Program-made: the position numbers and the translations under genes
Notes under the pieces: generated by a model
Databases searched by the model: none
Told to the model about the DNA's origin: nothing
The model's input: the letters and a program-made list of their open reading frames with translations, nothing else
Origin: Lepidurus packardi
Lineage: Eukaryota; Arthropoda; Branchiopoda; Notostraca; Triopsidae
Direction: 5' to 3'
DNA: 64,000 nucleotides
Assembly (NCBI GenBank): GCA_023053545.1
Contig: JAKZAN010000007.1
Location: 3,596,001-3,660,000 of the forward strand
Part shown: one piece after another, positions 13,101 to 25,100 of the stretch
Layout: each line of letters starts with the position of its first letter
Numbering within the stretch: position 1 is the first letter of the stretch

Positions 13101-16100
13101 CGCGGCCCATTCTCGCTTGCTTTGCTGCTCTGCTACTACGGGGCTCGACGACCTGCCTGCTTGCTTGCCTGCCTTCCCCATCTTTTCCATTACCCAATAC
13201 CCCACTCCTACGTCCTTCAGTTCTTGGATTTTTATTTTGTTTTCCGTGATTTCGCCCACGGATGCTGTCACGGTAAATAGCTGTCAACGCAGAGCCCATG
13301 GTCGCAAGCTGCTCCGAAACGGCGTTCGCAAGTCATAAGTCTTGAATTAAGATCGTTTGGGGCTCCCTATATTGCCGCCAACCCCCCTTTTTCCTGAGAA
13401 GAAATACATTTCTGCAACGACCTCCCTAGATTAAAAGTTCCCTCGCTCGGGTCATACATAGCATTGTTGACACTAGTGCCCCAGGCCTTTTTTTATTAAT
13501 CCGACAAAATTTTTAAATTTCAACTTCGACTTCAATGGCTGATTCTGATCATGTCACAGTGGGCGTATAGAAAAAGATTCCCGCGTAAGGTAGTGCGTGA
13601 AGCTGCATTAGCAAGAAATTTGAAATCGCTGTTTTGTTCTCCTATGGTCGGGCTTAAAACTTGTTGATCATTGAAAATTTGAGAAGCATAGAATTAACTC
13701 TGCAGCAATTCGGGTTACTTTGACTCATAAATCTCCAAAGTTAGCAATTCATTTGCATAATGTGGAACGCAATAGCTTCCTGTACGTATGAGAGTACTGT
13801 CAAAATTAACGCCATTTTGAAAATTTTCGAAAGGCTAAGATTAACTATCAAGGGTCATTTTTAAGCTTAATGTTCTGTATTTCTGCTTTAGAAATTCCTT
13901 CCGATTCGTCAGTGTAATTATTCGGAGTAATATTTGTATATCCCCAAGACTTCACTCAACGTTTGCAAACTTTTAGGAGGTTCGAATAACCACCCGGTCA
14001 CTATATTCCCATATTAATGCGTTAGGAATATTATGAATAAAGGAAATAGTTAAAGGAATTATTCCAGCCAATTGCATTGTAAGCTGCCTCACACTAAAAC
14101 CGAAGTGCAAAGTACTAAGCAGAATCCTTAAGCTCGAGTTAATTAAGTGTTGAAAGCAGAGCCAAAGAGTCTCCTGATTAGAACTTTTACGTAATGGATC
14201 AGCTTGAAGGATTGTGCAGACAAATGGACCCTTGTAAACTTGAGGAGTTTATGAAATGGTGGGACTGGAGTCGCTGTGTTACTAACGCAGTCGGAAGTAA
14301 AAGCATGAGAGAAGCTGGACACTTATCCCGCCAGCGAAAAGTAAAAAGGCAGTATAGCGGTCGTTAAAGGCGTGTCCCGGGTTGAAAGGACAACTAGGAC
14401 TAATACAATTGTAAAGAGTTGCCGGGGCACGGCACGTCCGCTAAAGGCTAAAACACTGACACCTCACTTTTTTCCTTCACGTGGGAGAGGCCCGAATCTC
14501 CTGTTAGCCTCAGGTCTTTTCCCTTGTTGTGTACCGGTACCGGGCCCACCTTTTACCCCACCCGTCTCTTTTTTTTTTTTTTAATGGTCGTGGATCGATC
14601 TCCGTTTCTGTTGCCTGCGAACTGTCCCGTTCCCCGTTCACGGTCTTACTCGTATACTTTTTTCTCTGTTTTGCCTTTCATGCCAAAGTAGCGTGCCGTT
14701 AGTATCAGATGACACCCCTTGTGGGCAATCGGTATCTTCCTCTTAACTACCCTCCGTCCTTCTGCTTCTCCTAAAAGTCTGTCTCTCTGGCACCAATAAT
14801 CCTTTAAGCTTTCTCTCAGCTTTTCCTTGTGTGGTCAGTCATCGAATAAGAGTTCTCCTGCGCAATCTGAGATGCTCAATTACACACATGTATAGGTATA
14901 CCCTTTGCACTGAAGCTCATTTAAGTTTCACTGCAGGCTCAAGCTTACTTTCCTCTTGTTTTAATTCATTGTCATTCGTTAACTTATTGAGACCTATTGA
15001 GAGGTGGCATTGTGAACTTTCTTCGTTCTATGATTTATTGCGCGTTCCACTGGCTGCACTGGTGCAACATTTTTGGCACTCACTGTGTCAAACCTGTCTG
15101 TGTTTACACACTATGTACGTACATACACTGGGTGACCAAACTATTGCAGCGCTATTAGACTACAATTCCGGGGTTAGCAACTTGAATTCCGTAGATCATG
15201 TTGAGCTTCATTTCTGTTGAGACCCAGGGGCTTGGAAAAGCCTTAAGCTTCCTTTTCCCCCACTTGCCTGGAGGCAAACATGTGCCCCCCTTCCTTGCGT
15301 CCGTCCGAATCGGCCTGAGGCGCCTTTTACCTCCGGAAGTTTCGGGCACTCTCCCCCATAGCAACCCTTACGAACCCCGCTCTAAGGTGTCCCATTCCCA
15401 GCAAATTTACTGATTTGGGCTTTGGACAAACAGGCAAAATACAACCACAAACCCTTAGCGCTAAGGATGTGTTCAGGATTCTTGAAGTTGCAAAAGATAC
15501 CGGGAGAGATAAAATCCTCACTTGGCGGATCTTGTGATAGCAAAGCAAAGTGATCAGAGATTAATTTTTTTATCCTTAGAAGCCAGAATTGTGCTTAGAA
15601 ACGGAGAAAAAGTCGTTTGCGTCGTCATAGCGTCCGACGTTGAGAACGACAATGAGAAGACCCCCCTCCACCCCAAAAATATGGAAAGAGAAAAAAGCTG
15701 CACCTTACCTTGCCCAAAAAGTGGCGCCAGCCCTATTACTTTATTTTTGTCAAGGGTGACAGACGCTTGCCATGGTTCATGACATCGATCAGCAACCAAG
15801 GGAGAAAGAAGTTTTCTTGCTTCCGTTTTTTTCTCTCTCCTTTTCTCTACTCTCATCTGATGCTCTCTAGGACTTGCTATAGAGGATTTTTTTCCCCCGC
15901 CATTCTGGGACAGTATTGGCCTAGCGCTGGCATGTGGCCGTAAAAGAGAGGTCTCTACCCTCGTCCCCCCCTTTTCGCCACTCGCGCTCGGCCCCTTAGC
16001 TGGAAGGGGGAAAAGCCCTTCAGGGCAACTTTCGCCGGAGGGGAAAACAGAGAGAAAGGAGGGGACCCTAGACCTTTACAGAACCGTCCTTTACTAGTAC

Positions 16101-19100
16101 TAAGCAAGGAGCGAACACTTGGGAACAACGTCTTGGTATAATCATAAATCCATCAGCTTTGCCTGGCCCAATAACCCCCTTCCTTTTGCCAACATCCTGG
16201 GATATTACTGCAGAGATGGTTGCCATGACACAATCGTACTCCTTCCTCCCTTTTCTACCCGAAAGTACCTTCTATATCCGCTGGACGTCTGTTGTACTTT
16301 TTTTTTCTTTCTAAACCTGGAATGAATAAACAGAGGGGATTTTTAAAACTTGTTGCGTGAGCCATTTTTGGAACAGAGTGAGTACACACAAGAGGACAAA
16401 CTCCTGAATGTTTATAAAATAAATGTGCAAGCGCTTAGAGTTAGTTGGTAAATATATGAGAAAAAGGGATTCATGGCAAAAATGATTTTTTTCAAGAATT
16501 AAGTATAAAGAGATTATGAAATTTGGCAGATCTTAACTCCTGAATGGAACGTTCACTTTCATTGTCGGTGGTTTTGTGGACAATCACGTTTTATTGCAAA
16601 TTAAATGGGCATGGCCGTGACGAAGCGTGTATAGGTACCTTACTTCATGTCCCACGCGCGGCTTTAACCCAGCGCCGCTTCACGGGCCAACTCTCGCCAG
16701 GGATGGGCATCGCCGGGGGCTTGGAACAAGGGGCACGTCTGACGAAGCTAGACTCCACCCCACCTTTTCTAAACAAGGAAGGCGAACCTTGGAGACTTTT
16801 CCGATGACGTCCGGGTTTTGCAACGACACTGTTCTGACTCTTGCTCCACGACACTCCAAATCACCCTTTTGCAAGTTCAGTCTCAAAACAAATTAGACGA
16901 TGTTTCTCTAGAGTATATGGTTAAATCTGTATTAACTTTGGAAAGTATTTTTCACAACGATTTCTTGGTCGTTACTTTGTAAATCGTTACATTACACAAG
17001 AACCCACAGTATATAGGTTTACATTGGAAGATACCCTTGTTATCCTACTGTGAAACCCATATACTCTGGTTAAGGCCTCCTGTAAAGTTCTAAGCTTTCT
17101 TTGGCACGATAGCACGGAGAACTTAGAGCAGTTTTAGGCAAAAATAAAGAAGTACGTGGGATTTTTTTTTCAAAACTTCTTGACAGTGATGTAAGGGTTA
17201 CGAAGTGGAGGGCTGGACAGTTTTACTTTTATTAATTTGAGAAATACCAATTAATTTTGACGTCTACGGGAAAAAAAAGAATGTGAATTTGGAAACTGTC
17301 GTGCCCTAGACAAGATAAGGTATTATAGTCTTTTAATGTTTCTTTTCCTACGTTATGGCCTTGAAATTGATGACAGTCACAATTTAAAACCCAATAAAGC
17401 TTAATGTCTAGATATGAAAACTTTCTTCTCCAATTGCGGGATTTTTCTACGTATACACAAGTTGAATTTCCTCGCTCAGGCAATCAATGTCATCTACATT
17501 AGTACGTTCCAAGTTTTACGAAAGTTTGTGCCACATTTTTCATAAATTGAGTCTACGTGCTTTCGTATTCAGTGCAGACTAAAGGCTTTAAAGTTATAAC
17601 CACCCTAATTACCCAAAACTGTCGCATCCAAGTTATCAATGTCTTCAAAACCTACGAAAGCTGCCATGATTCTGATTATTGCATCCACTTATGAAGGCAA
17701 TTCTGCCTGAGAAACGCCCGTTGCCAAATCGTAAAGACAAAGGTCGTGCTACATTATATTCTTACCCTGCATAGATTTCAGATTAAGAATTAGACACTAA
17801 AACTCTCAAGTAATTGAATAAGACTCAAAAAGTATTTGCTTCCGTCATTATTACTGCAATATTCGTAGGTCCCCCCACCCAAAACATTTATTTCTATCGA
17901 TTGATTCTTACAGTACAGGTTTTTTCAAAGATTTAGGACGTTTGTTTCAATTTTTTTCTGACGAGGGGGTTCTCGAGTTATCAAACTACACTCGAAACTA
18001 AGTTTTTTTTGTCTATTTTTAAAGACTAAAGTTGTTTATGGGTGGCTATTCGCATTCGTAGAAGCGATAATTTATAAATTGCTTCAACTTAACGTTGTAC
18101 AGACTCTTACGTACATTTACGATTTAGAAGATATAAAAATAAAAAACTTCGCAAATTTTTCTTCTAATGAAATTCGCTCTGCCACAAAACATTAAAATTC
18201 GTTAAGAAACTACAAATTTCAAACTCAAAAATTATAAACTTTAAAGAACATCACGGTTGAAATGTCAACATTACAAATACAAATTTAAACACTGTCTAGT
18301 TTTTCGCCTGATCTGCCACCACACTTTCCTCCCCATGTTACAAAGTGTCTATAAAGAGATATCCCTTTCCCCCCCAAAGGACAGAAACGCCAAAACAATG
18401 CTTATCACCGAAAAGGAGACGTTGCCGCTCCCGGGGCTCTTTCTGTTTCGTTTTTTTAAGGGATCCGTGCTTACACTTGCTTAATAATTCTGACTTGCAG
18501 TTACAGAATAAACACACTTTCTTTACCCACTTGATGAAGCGTTCTCCGTCGCGAAAAAAAAAAAACTAGAGAGAATGGCGTAAAAAAAAACGCAAAGAAA
18601 AGTTACTCAGAGCTTTAAAAAAAAACCGGGACGACTGCTTACGTAAGCTTTACGTAGGTTCAGGGGCTGACTTTGGCTTAGCGGGATAAAAGAACGATTC
18701 CGAGAGCAGCGCGACGAGTTAAAACCTTGGCCAACTTCCCACATAACTCCGCCACACACGTCGCCATATGTCGCCTGATACCTATCGCGTGGGGCACTTC
18801 ATACGCACAGTAGGAAAGGGGAAGGAAGGAGTGAGCCAGCCGTCCCGACCCGCTTTTTCTCTTCCCTGTTCCCGACCCACAGACCGTCCAGCCAAATGGA
18901 CCGACAGGGAAGAAGAACGAAGGAAAATGGACGGACGGTCGGCAGCGAGGTTGATTGTGGTGGGTGGGAACAACTCCCCGACAGGTCAGACAAAAGATGG
19001 ATCACATGTGGTCGGTGTGAATGCTCCTCTCCCCCTTTCCCTCTCTCTTTCTCTCTCCTTCTCTCCTCTTCGTTCCTGGACCGCGGCCAGCTCCTTACAC

Positions 19101-22100
19101 GGCCATGATTACGGAGACCATTCACATATTCTTGACCGTAAAAACTTCCGTTCAAGGATCCCTTAGAAGAGTTCCGATGGCGAAATTTTCATGAGCAAAT
19201 TAAGAACAATTTTTGCGACGTCAACGAAGTTAAACGCTGACGTCAGAAAGTTTTCTTTAGGCAATTGCCATTCAAATGTTGGACACCTGCGTTGCTAGTT
19301 AGCACCTTTCGGTGGGCCCGTATGTGTGTTACATGTATGTGTAAGAGAGCTGCAGGTGGTGAGACGCCATCGTTTTTACTTGAACCCGTATGGGAGTTAG
19401 GAAATCAAGCGTGGCCCTGTGCATTAAGGCCAAAGAAACGCAACAGCTGATGCGGGGCCTGACGAATGAAGCAAAACAGGTCCCAGCAGCCCTGGACTGT
19501 GTGGTCTCAATGAATCCACCACAAAGTGTGCGCCATGTATCATCCCTCCTTTAGAAGAAACAGAAGAAAAGGAAAGAGCCTCCTCATAGCCACCCGACCT
19601 TTTCTCTATCCGCCCACCCCCGTCTGTCCCCAGCCTCGGGGACTTCTTCTCTGTAACCCGGAGTCTTGGCCCGTACCGCTCGCGCCGGCCCTGTAACGGG
19701 TCGAAACCAAGCGTCCCATAATGCAAAGGCTTTGCATGCAAGCACGCCATCTATGGGGCATCATCTTGACCAGTTTCAGAGTACGGCAAAATTTGAGTGG
19801 TCAGAGATTCCGTTCAGATTGAGTATTTTGATGAGTAATCTCAATCTTGTATTCAGATTGAGTAATCTTGATGGGTGTTAAGATGACGTAGACTTTTCTA
19901 GGGAATCTTTTGATTGTTCGAGTTTTATTTTTTAACGTAAATGACATACATTTGCATTTTACTTTTGCACTAAAACAGTCATATCAAATTTCCCTTTTTT
20001 CTCTTGCGAATTTCAGGACAGTTCTGGCGTGGAGCAAGCCTTGTACAAGAAAGTAGCTGTGGTCGAAAACTTTTTCGATATAATTTACCATGAGCACGTG
20101 GAAAACGGCGGCCGCTTGACAGGAAAACACGCGGGGCAGAAACGTACTTATAAAGCGGTACATATCTTTTTTAAGAAACAAATTCAGGAAGACTCGCGTA
20201 AATTCTTTCGTAGATCACTGAAGTCCACGCATTTTTACCACGTGAAGCGGTGACGCGGTTCCTGCTGCAATGCGCAGAGTGTCAACGGAGGGGTACATAC
20301 GCAGAAACCAGCGCGAATGGGTCTCCTAGTCGCGTCGACACACCCTCCAGGTCGCCACCGTCTACCCCAGTTCCTCCAGACCATCACGTACAGCCGCCCA
20401 TGCAGCGACACGCCGCGTCTTCGGGCAAAAATAACTCTAACACCAAGTCACCCCCACCTAGCCTTCACCCTCCTCAACCTACTTCGCATCGCCGGGGGGG
20501 AGGAGGTCCGCGTGGCTCGGGCGGCGTAGGTCCGGTAGCCTGGCCTGCGTTCCCTGGCACGCTCCCTCCCTTAGCCTGGGGCCCAAATTGGACACCCGTT
20601 GCCGGAGGATCTAGCAATGGTAACGGCAACGCGGCCGGCGACCCACAGCACTCTCCGTCTTTTTATACCCTGAAAGCCTCCGACATCGACTTGAGCCTCC
20701 CGCTGACGACGACGTTGCTCAAGCACGCTCGCCGCGTGGGATTACCGGAAGAGCGGTTGCTGGGATGCGACCGAGTGGTAAGCATACACATTCTTTTCTT
20801 CCCTTAAAATTGTCTTCTTGCTCTCGTCGTGATCCCTTTTCTTTGTGATCTGCTTGTACCATCGTCTATACACTTTTATTTTTGGTTGGAAGAGCAAAAA
20901 AGATGAACAGAAAGAACAGAGAACGAAATGGATGGATATTTTTTTTCTCCCATTCGTCGCCTTCAGCACGGACATTTTGACTGAAAATAAAAAATAAATG
21001 GAAAAAAAGCTAGGATTTCCTATGAAGGGGATTAGAAGGCAAGGGTTGGTCCCAAAAAGCCCGTGTGCGGGAGCATTATAATTAGCTAGCTTAAAACGGA
21101 AGAAGTTCCTGATGCACGCTTCTAGAGCAATACCGTTAGCCTTCCATGCATGCTTAAGCAAAGCACGTCGGTTGGCAGTGTGGGTGGCCCCAGGGCACGG
21201 GGTCCTTGTCGTCGCGGGTGAAGCTCATGCATCTTCGATCCTTCCACGACTTTTATCGCTCCATCCCAGACAACACCGACCACTGTACGACCCCCCTTTT
21301 TTCTCTTCCTTCTCTTTTGCACTATTTTCTTTGCCTCCAGGCGAACCCAGAATATACAAAAAATATATAAAAAAAACTAGGCCCACCCCTGGAGCCTTGA
21401 GGGCTTCCTATTCTCGTGGATGGTTACCCTGACAACCGTCGTGAACCTTAAAAGACATATCACTCCCTTTCTGCCCTTCTTTTTGCTTTTAAGAATCCTC
21501 GGTTCAGGGGAAAATCGTAATCCAAATCAATCCCTATGGGTACACGGAAGTCTTGCCCCGTTGTTTCCACAATTGAACCCTAAACTTGAACGTCCTGGAA
21601 ATCAAGCTAACCTGGCTCTTTGCGGTTATTGTCTAGTGCGAAACCGAGTTTCTTCTTAAGAGGGTCCAAGTTCTATGCCTCCTTCTCTAACACTGTATGC
21701 CGCGAACAGGGGAGGGTTTACTCCTTCGGGGTGCCTCAGGCCAAAGGCGTCGCCCTAAAAACTGTTTCTTTTCGATTTTCTTCAAAAGCTCATTGCGTTT
21801 AACTCCCTCTGTGTCAAACGTTGTGAGGGTGTGCATAGCACCCTATGCACGTCTTACCTCGAACGAACCCCGCTACTATTACTACTACACCCGGGTCCCC
21901 GATATTGATCGCCCTAACCCAACAGGGTGCACTTGGAGTAAGAGAACACCTTTCGCTTGACATTCTTTCTCCTTTTCTGTGCATTGTAACTTGGAGCATT
22001 CACGCTTAGTTTTAGTTTTACATTGTTTACATTTTTTAGCTTAAGTCAGTATCGCTAGGTCAAAAGGTCACGCGACCCTAAAAACGTTTCTATCACGTAC

Positions 22101-25100
22101 ACCAGAAAGCCAGGCAAAATTATTGTTTCTCAAAGTACACAAAGAGTACTTTCACCCCGAAGGAAAAAAAGAGGGGTTAGGGGGATTCCTCATTTTTATA
22201 GGGTCATATAACAAAATGACACAGAAAAGACAGCATTGTGGTGAAGGTTGAGGTGTCTTGGGGGTGGAGAACGTTTTTTCCCCGTCTTCCGCCAGTAGAG
22301 GACGTGAAAGCGCCTGCGCTAATCTGCGCGAGAACGCAAGAGGAAGCGGAAAAAAATGGAAGAGAGAGGAAAGGAGAGACGAAGAGAGGGGTTATTTCTG
22401 ACAAGACGCTAAAAGCTAGTTCTATAGCCGGTGTTGGCCACGGTGGAAGCTATATGTGCAAATTCCTCACAGAAAAGTTGCCCGAACTGACTCATCCTGA
22501 AATTTAGAGCCATTCTCAAGTTTAAACTGACATAACAGCACGTAGTGAAAGCTCCTCCAGTGTCTTGTCAGACTAACCTGAACCCTCCAACCCAAGTCAG
22601 TATAGCCAACCTCAAATTTCTTATTTTTTTCTTTTTTTTCTACGTTGAGTCTCTATACTGTAGAGCCTTAACGAGCAGAAATCTTGAGATAGATAAGTTA
22701 CCAGAAATTCCGTGGTTAGTTTGGGCATCACATAAGAAATTAAACTTCTGCGCTAAAAATTGGCACTGTCCAAGTCATCAAATTCCAGATCCAGATCAAC
22801 TAGGAAACATAGGAGTTGCTTACGTCATTAAGGAAAACTTAAAGAGTTGCTTGCGATTAATTCTGCTCATCTGCTGAGTAAAAAAATAAATCCCTGTATT
22901 TTTCGGGTAAACTTTTCTGACCACTTCCTTCAGCTAAGAAACCTTGATTTCAGAAAACTGATGTAACCTGCCATTCACTGCTATGAATTTAAAGGCATGG
23001 TTAGACTCCTTCGTGGTTAGATTCATAGGAATCGTTTACTTGGTTTGCAGTCCGTATATACGTTACTCATATTCTCAGTAATCGAGCCAGGAGTTACAGT
23101 ATCAAAGTGAGGCCAAACAGTAGTAATAGTTCCCGTTCTGTTGTTTACCTTTTGAACGTTTTGTGTGTTAAGTATAGCTTTCGCTGCTTTCTTAATGTAT
23201 TTTCTTACTATTGAAATTCAAATTAATCCTAGTTTTGTTTACATGTGTTTGTCTTCTGTAAAAAAAGAAGTTCCGATAATCAATTTCTAAGGTCTAATTT
23301 GTCTTCTGTAATTTTATAGGAAGCGAGTTTTGCCAGCGGGAGTAATGTTCCTTCCAACGAAATCCATCAAGGTAAGTCCAAGTTCCTCCTCTGCCTCCGG
23401 CGTCCTTGTTTTTGCGCTGCGAACCCCTTGCCCTTGTTTGGGAAAACTCGTCTCCGTTCCCCTTGTCTATAAGCTCATACCCCAGAATCACCACTATGCC
23501 CTCCGGCTGTTGGTTGCTAGGGATAAGACCCAAAAGAACGAACGAAAGAAAAGGGCTGCCCGGGGGGAAAGCTCACAGGCTTCACCCGTCTGGGTATCCC
23601 AACCTCCTTCTCTCTTCCTTACCCCACTTGCATCTTTCAACTTTTCTTCCGTTTTTTCCCCCTCGCGTTCTTGTTACTCGACGGTCGGTCGTTCCTGCCG
23701 TGCTTTTCCACCTCTTTTTTCTTACGGCGGAGGGAAAAGAAAAAAATAGGAGAAAAAGAGGCTGAGAGAGAAAACGCAGAAATCTTTCAAGCGCGACTTT
23801 GGCTTCCCCCTTTTCTTGCTCCCCGCGGAGGCTTTGGAAGACTTCCTTTCTGGCAGCGAAGGACGCCCGCTGCATATACCTCCTGTCCAACTTTTTTGTT
23901 CTCCTTTTTTTCCTTTCTACGAAGAATATCTGCTCCTTCTACTTTTTTCTCTAACGCAGAAAGACATCCACGCAATCGAGCACTGGAGAAACGAAAAAAA
24001 GGGAAAAGAAGGAGTCGGGAAGGAGAAGAGTATGGGAGAGGGTTTCTTTTCATGGCGATGCCAGACCAGAAACCCCATAGCATCCGCGGTTGCTATGGTA
24101 ACATCGGAATCGCGGGGGATGCAACTCGAAAACCAACTTAAGAGGGGTGTCCCTTGTCGTCCCTGGCGTCGGCTGAGGTCCCGATGGCATGGCTCAAGGG
24201 TAGAGAGGGTTATTGTGAAGAAGGGAGAGTGTATGTAAGGGGGACAGGGGGGTAGGAGGGTACAGGGGTGTAGAAGTACCGAGAGCTTCAATCTTGATCC
24301 GTCACTCAGGGCTACGGTGCCTCACGACACAGAAAGCCTATGGGGCAAACTAAAAGCTCCCTACTCCTGTTCCCATTTCCGTTTGGAAGAACTCTCCGAA
24401 GCCTTATGCAATCTCTCAGACCCTAACTTGGGGTACAACCCTCCCGTAAAGGTCTCTTAGATCTACAAATTTGGTGTTATGGTTTCGTCCCATTACTGAG
24501 GCTGTTGTTACTAATTTTTTATTTTTTTGTTCTTTGGGAAAATTCGACAGGTATGACATCGGTGATTTCGGGAAAAATCGAAGATTCCGAAGAGTGGATC
24601 GGCCACCGTATCCTGGGGCTCAAGAAAACTGTCGCTGCGTCCTTAACGACTTCGTCTTTATCCCCGTTTGGGTCATCTGGTAGTAATACCATGGCGACCA
24701 ATACTGGTAACCCTACACCCTTAGCCCAAGGCCTCAGTCCACCTTTGAGTCTCGCCGCTTCGCTACCTGGACCTGGAGCTGCCAGCAGAGATACGGTAAA
24801 GATATACATAACTTCCTAGTTATCTTCTAAAGAAGAAAGATGTCTTTCTGTGCAATAAAGTTGCGCGAAATGAGGTGGACATAGTGAAATTCACTAGTTA
24901 GATTGTTGGAAATATAATTAATGTATAAAACTAATGTTGGAAGTATAAGTAATGTATAAATATACTATTTCCTATAGGTGTAACAAGTAGTTGATAATTT
25001 TGTCATGAGATGGCGATGATGTCATACAATTTCTCATTGGAATTCCATAAACTTTAAACAGGAAATTAGAAGCAACAGAAAGAGATAACTGAAAATAATC

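Larger units (their letters stand above)
6148..20016 (+). other. Large NOL4 intron 2 with repeats, no nested gene recognised
   Basis: This roughly 13.9-kb intron separates the exon ending ...VVTGSHK from the exon starting DSSGVEQ. It holds a foldback element (6341-6953), two short family-1 MITEs (8833-8963, 15038-15166), one family-2 copy (16996-17078), two copies of an older dispersed repeat (about 12296-12680 and 17106-17340), a CA/CATA microsatellite (10784-10811) and pyrimidine-rich runs near 19020-19070. A perfect CRE-type TGACGTCA lies at 19238-19245. Open frames in it are short and look random. Nothing further is supported. Confidence 0.6.

Noticed and set aside
18740-19170. Cluster of overlapping frames on both strands near a pyrimidine-rich run
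   Set aside because: These are caused by simple-sequence composition; no protein motif is seen.
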